This document shows positions 62,146 to 64,000 of a stretch of 64,000 bases of DNA, in pieces. Every line of letters begins with the position of its first letter. Positions within the stretch are counted from its first letter, which is position 1. The notes under the pieces are model-generated. The model did not search any database, was not told the DNA's origin, and saw nothing but the letters and a program-made list of their open reading frames with translations. This DNA comes from CBDHDJ01 sp965261645 (lineage in GTDB: Bacteria; Pseudomonadota; Alphaproteobacteria; SHVV01), in the NCBI GenBank assembly GCA_965261645.1, contig CBDHDJ010000004.1, forward strand, positions 310,001-374,000, written 5' to 3'. The translations under genes and the position numbers were made by a program.

Positions 62146-63156
62146 TCAGCCGCGATCGTCGCCGAGATACTTGAACCAGTCCTGGGTGGCTTCGGCGATC
62201 GTCTCGCTGGTCCAGACCGGCGCGTCGCGCCAGTACTCGATGTTCTCGAGCATGAGGCGCACGCCCGCCTCGATCCCCACCTGGGGTTGCCAGCCGAGGG
62301 CGGCACCAATGCGCGAAATATCGGCCAACGTGCAATCCGGCTCACCGGGACGCTTGGGAATGTTCACAGTCGTCTCCGCGCCGAGGAGCTCGACAAGGCG
62401 ATTCACGCTGACCGTTTCGCCGCTGCCCACGTTAAAAGCCTCGCCTGTAACCTCGCTCCCGACCGCCGCCATGATCGCGCCCACCGCATCGCTGACGAAC
62501 GTGAAATCTCGGGTCTGCTCGCCGTCGCCGACGATGGTCAGGGGCTCACCCGCCAGGAGTTGGGCGAGAAAGACGCCAAACACTGCGCCATAAGCGCCGG
62601 AGGTGCGTGAGCGCGGCCCATAGACGTTGAAGAAGCGCAGCGACACGACGGGCAAGCCGTAGACCTCGGCCCAGTGCAACGCCATCTCCTCGCCGAGATA
62701 TTTCGTCAAGGCGTAGGGATATTGCGGTCGGATCGGCGCCATTTCGGGCGTGGGATAGGCATCGGGAATACCGTAACTCGAGCCCGATGCGATATAGACG
62801 AAGCGCCGGGCCTGGGCGTTGCGCGCGGCTTCCAGCACGTTGAACGTTCCACCCACGTTGGTATCGAAGTAGTCCCGCGGCGCCTGGATCGAAGGCACGA
62901 TGTCGGCCAGCGCCGCGAGATGGAAGACTCGCTCGGAACCCGTCATTGCCTCGTGGACCGCCGCGGCGTCGCGGATATCGAGTTGTCGCACGTCGAACGC
63001 CGCGTTGCCCTCGTGCTGCGCCAGGTTTTGGCGGCCACCGGAGGCGAAGTTGTCGAGTACCCGGACGCTGCGGCCCTCCGCGAGAAGTCGGTCCACGAGA
63101 TGACTACCGATAAAACCGGCGCCACCGGTCACCACGTCGATACCGTTCGATGTCAT
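62146..63156 (-). CDS. NAD-dependent sugar-nucleotide epimerase/dehydratase
   Basis: 336 aa, extended SDR. NAD motif VVTGGAGFIGSHLVDRLL, HLAALADIVPSIQAP, active site SGSSYG with Tyr-Lys in YPYALTKYLGEE, then RFFNVYGPRSR and GDGEQTRDFTFVSDAV. The pattern fits UDP-glucose/UDP-GlcNAc 4-epimerases (GalE/WbpP-like). Located between the GT41 gene and a flagellin-type gene, it may make the donor sugar for protein or surface glycosylation. Confidence 0.9.
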   Translation of the reverse strand: MTSNGIDVVTGGAGFIGSHLVDRLLAEGRSVRVLDNFASGGRQNLAQHEGNAAFDVRQLDIRDAAAVHEAMTGSERVFHLAALADIVPSIQAPRDYFDTNVGGTFNVLEAARNAQARRFVYIASGSSYGIPDAYPTPEMAPIRPQYPYALTKYLGEEMALHWAEVYGLPVVSLRFFNVYGPRSRTSGAYGAVFGVFLAQLLAGEPLTIVGDGEQTRDFTFVSDAVGAIMAAVGSEVTGEAFNVGSGETVSVNRLVELLGAETTVNIPKRPGEPDCTLADISRIGAALGWQPQVGIEAGVRLMLENIEYWRDAPVWTSETIAEATQDWFKYLGDDRG

Positions 63157-63227
63157 GCGAACCGCGGATCAACCTCAGCCTGTCGGACCAAGCTACACCC
63201 CGCCCGGTGACAAGCCAACCGCCCGGT

Positions 63228-64000
63228 CTAGATGAAGTCGATCAGCGAAAGGCGGGTGAGCTGGGCGTAGACGCGGAACGAGGCGTCGAGGGCCAGTTGG
63301 TCGAGGTTGAGTTGCGAGATGGCCTCCGCGGCGTTCACGTCCTGGATGTCGCCGATAAAGACCCTGATGAAGATGCGATCGGCTTCGTGACGCTGCTGCG
63401 CGTCTTCGAGGCTGCGCATATACACCCCGTTTTCCGCGACGGCGATGTTTGTTTCGTCAACAGCCTGGGTGATTTGGGCAAGCTCCTGGATCAAGAAATC
63501 GCGCTGATCATCGGTGAGCTCGTTGGCGAACGGACCGCTCGTCGTGAAACCGAAGTTGTTGGTCCCGTTGTCGAACAGCACCAGGCGCTGGATGGATTCG
63601 AAAAGCTCGGTCGCCGCACCGTCGGCAAGCACGCCGTAGGTCAGGGTCTGGTTCTCGTCGATCTTGGCGCGCTGTTGGATGGTGTTGTTGTCGAAGGCCT
63701 GGGCGTGATTGCCGGAGCCGAGCGCTGCGAGAGCCGTTGTCGTCGTCGCATTGACGGCCGGCGTGTCGGTGCGCGTGCCGGAGAAGATGTAGCGGCCGTT
63801 CTCCCGCGTATTGAGAAGATTGACGACGGTGTCGTAGAGATCGTTGATCTTGTCGCGCAGCCCGATGCCCGAGCTGGTGTTGACCCCGGTGATGAGGTCC
63901 TGGCGCAACTGATCCGCCGAATCGAAGAGACCCTGCAGCGCGATGTCGTAGATCTCGAGGCGGCGACGCAGGTCGATGTTGGACTCGATGAAGGTTTCGG
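63228..64000 (-). CDS. Flagellin / FlgL-type hook-filament protein (partial, N-terminus outside the window)
   Basis: 257 codons to the stop at 63228. The helical segment IDLRRRLEIYDIALQGLFD runs in from the window edge. A central variable region (YIFSGTRTDTPAVNATTTT) and the C-terminal D0-like helix (VNAAEAISQLNLDQLALDASFRVYAQLTRLSLIDFI) follow. RYIFSGTRTDTPAV is typical of FlgL (HAP3); the C-terminus fits flagellin/FlgL in general. Frame is open to base 64000. Confidence 0.85.
   Translation of the reverse strand, partial: ETFIESNIDLRRRLEIYDIALQGLFDSADQLRQDLITGVNTSSGIGLRDKINDLYDTVVNLLNTRENGRYIFSGTRTDTPAVNATTTTALAALGSGNHAQAFDNNTIQQRAKIDENQTLTYGVLADGAATELFESIQRLVLFDNGTNNFGFTTSGPFANELTDDQRDFLIQELAQITQAVDETNIAVAENGVYMRSLEDAQQRHEADRIFIRVFIGDIQDVNAAEAISQLNLDQLALDASFRVYAQLTRLSLIDFI

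Noticed and set aside
1..64000. CRISPR array, prophage, rRNA operon or plasmid replication genes
   Set aside because: No regularly spaced repeats, phage structural genes, rRNA sequence or Rep/ParA-like genes seen.

Overview
The window is high-GC DNA from an alphaproteobacterium, probably of the Rhodospirillales type. Several gene sets point there: metX-hisC-tyrC-DUF2125-ChaC, ftsE-ftsX with a HAD phosphatase and a zinc-ribbon gene beside it, the TIGR02302/DUF4175 - lysA - lptM - argH - tlpA block, a class II ribonucleotide reductase (nrdJ), and etfB-etfA-hbd. No plasmid, phage or CRISPR signature was seen.

Bases 1-32195 are mostly ordinary chromosome: methionine, histidine/aromatic, lysine and arginine biosynthesis, AdoCbl-dependent dNTP synthesis, a PlsC/YdcF/HAD/FtsX/FtsE operon, electron-transfer flavoprotein with 3-hydroxyacyl-CoA dehydrogenase, a PduO-type cobalamin adenosyltransferase, a three-gene cobalt-type nitrile hydratase family locus, and panB/panC. 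Two genes here are visibly damaged: a class III cyclase-TPR gene (nonsense codon plus frameshift) and a homocysteine S-methyltransferase (frameshift). A CpdR-like receiver has Tyr where the phospho-acceptor Asp should be.

Bases 32196-40306 form a mobile-element island: two different IS1595-type elements, two copies of a 180-bp MITE that shares its ends with one of them, and two inverted IS3-family copies. The IS3 pair encloses a lower-GC 1.3-kb cargo that reads as the remnant of a nucleotide-cyclase / cysteine-rich-protein operon of the kind linked to cyclic-nucleotide anti-phage signalling.

Bases 40307-50964 carry an M20 amidohydrolase, an MFS transporter, two EamA transporters, glutathione-dependent formaldehyde dehydrogenase, and its partner gene gfa, which a 1444-bp IS has split. 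A cyclase-domain remnant, an NADP oxidoreductase and a 2OG-Fe(II) oxygenase-like gene follow. Bases 51170-54811 hold four tandem paralogues of unknown function, the most striking intact unknown in the window. The right end has tRNA-Met(CAU), mnmA, a TPR plus GT41 (O-GlcNAc-transferase-like) gene split by an IS that itself carries an IS256-family element, a sugar-nucleotide epimerase and a flagellin/FlgL-type gene. Glycosyltransferase, epimerase and flagellin side by side suggest a flagellin-glycosylation locus now broken by transposition.

Three copies of the same 1444-bp IS (3846, 46581, 57528) differ by only a few residues, and all three sit in a G-TTAA-G target, so transposition has been recent.
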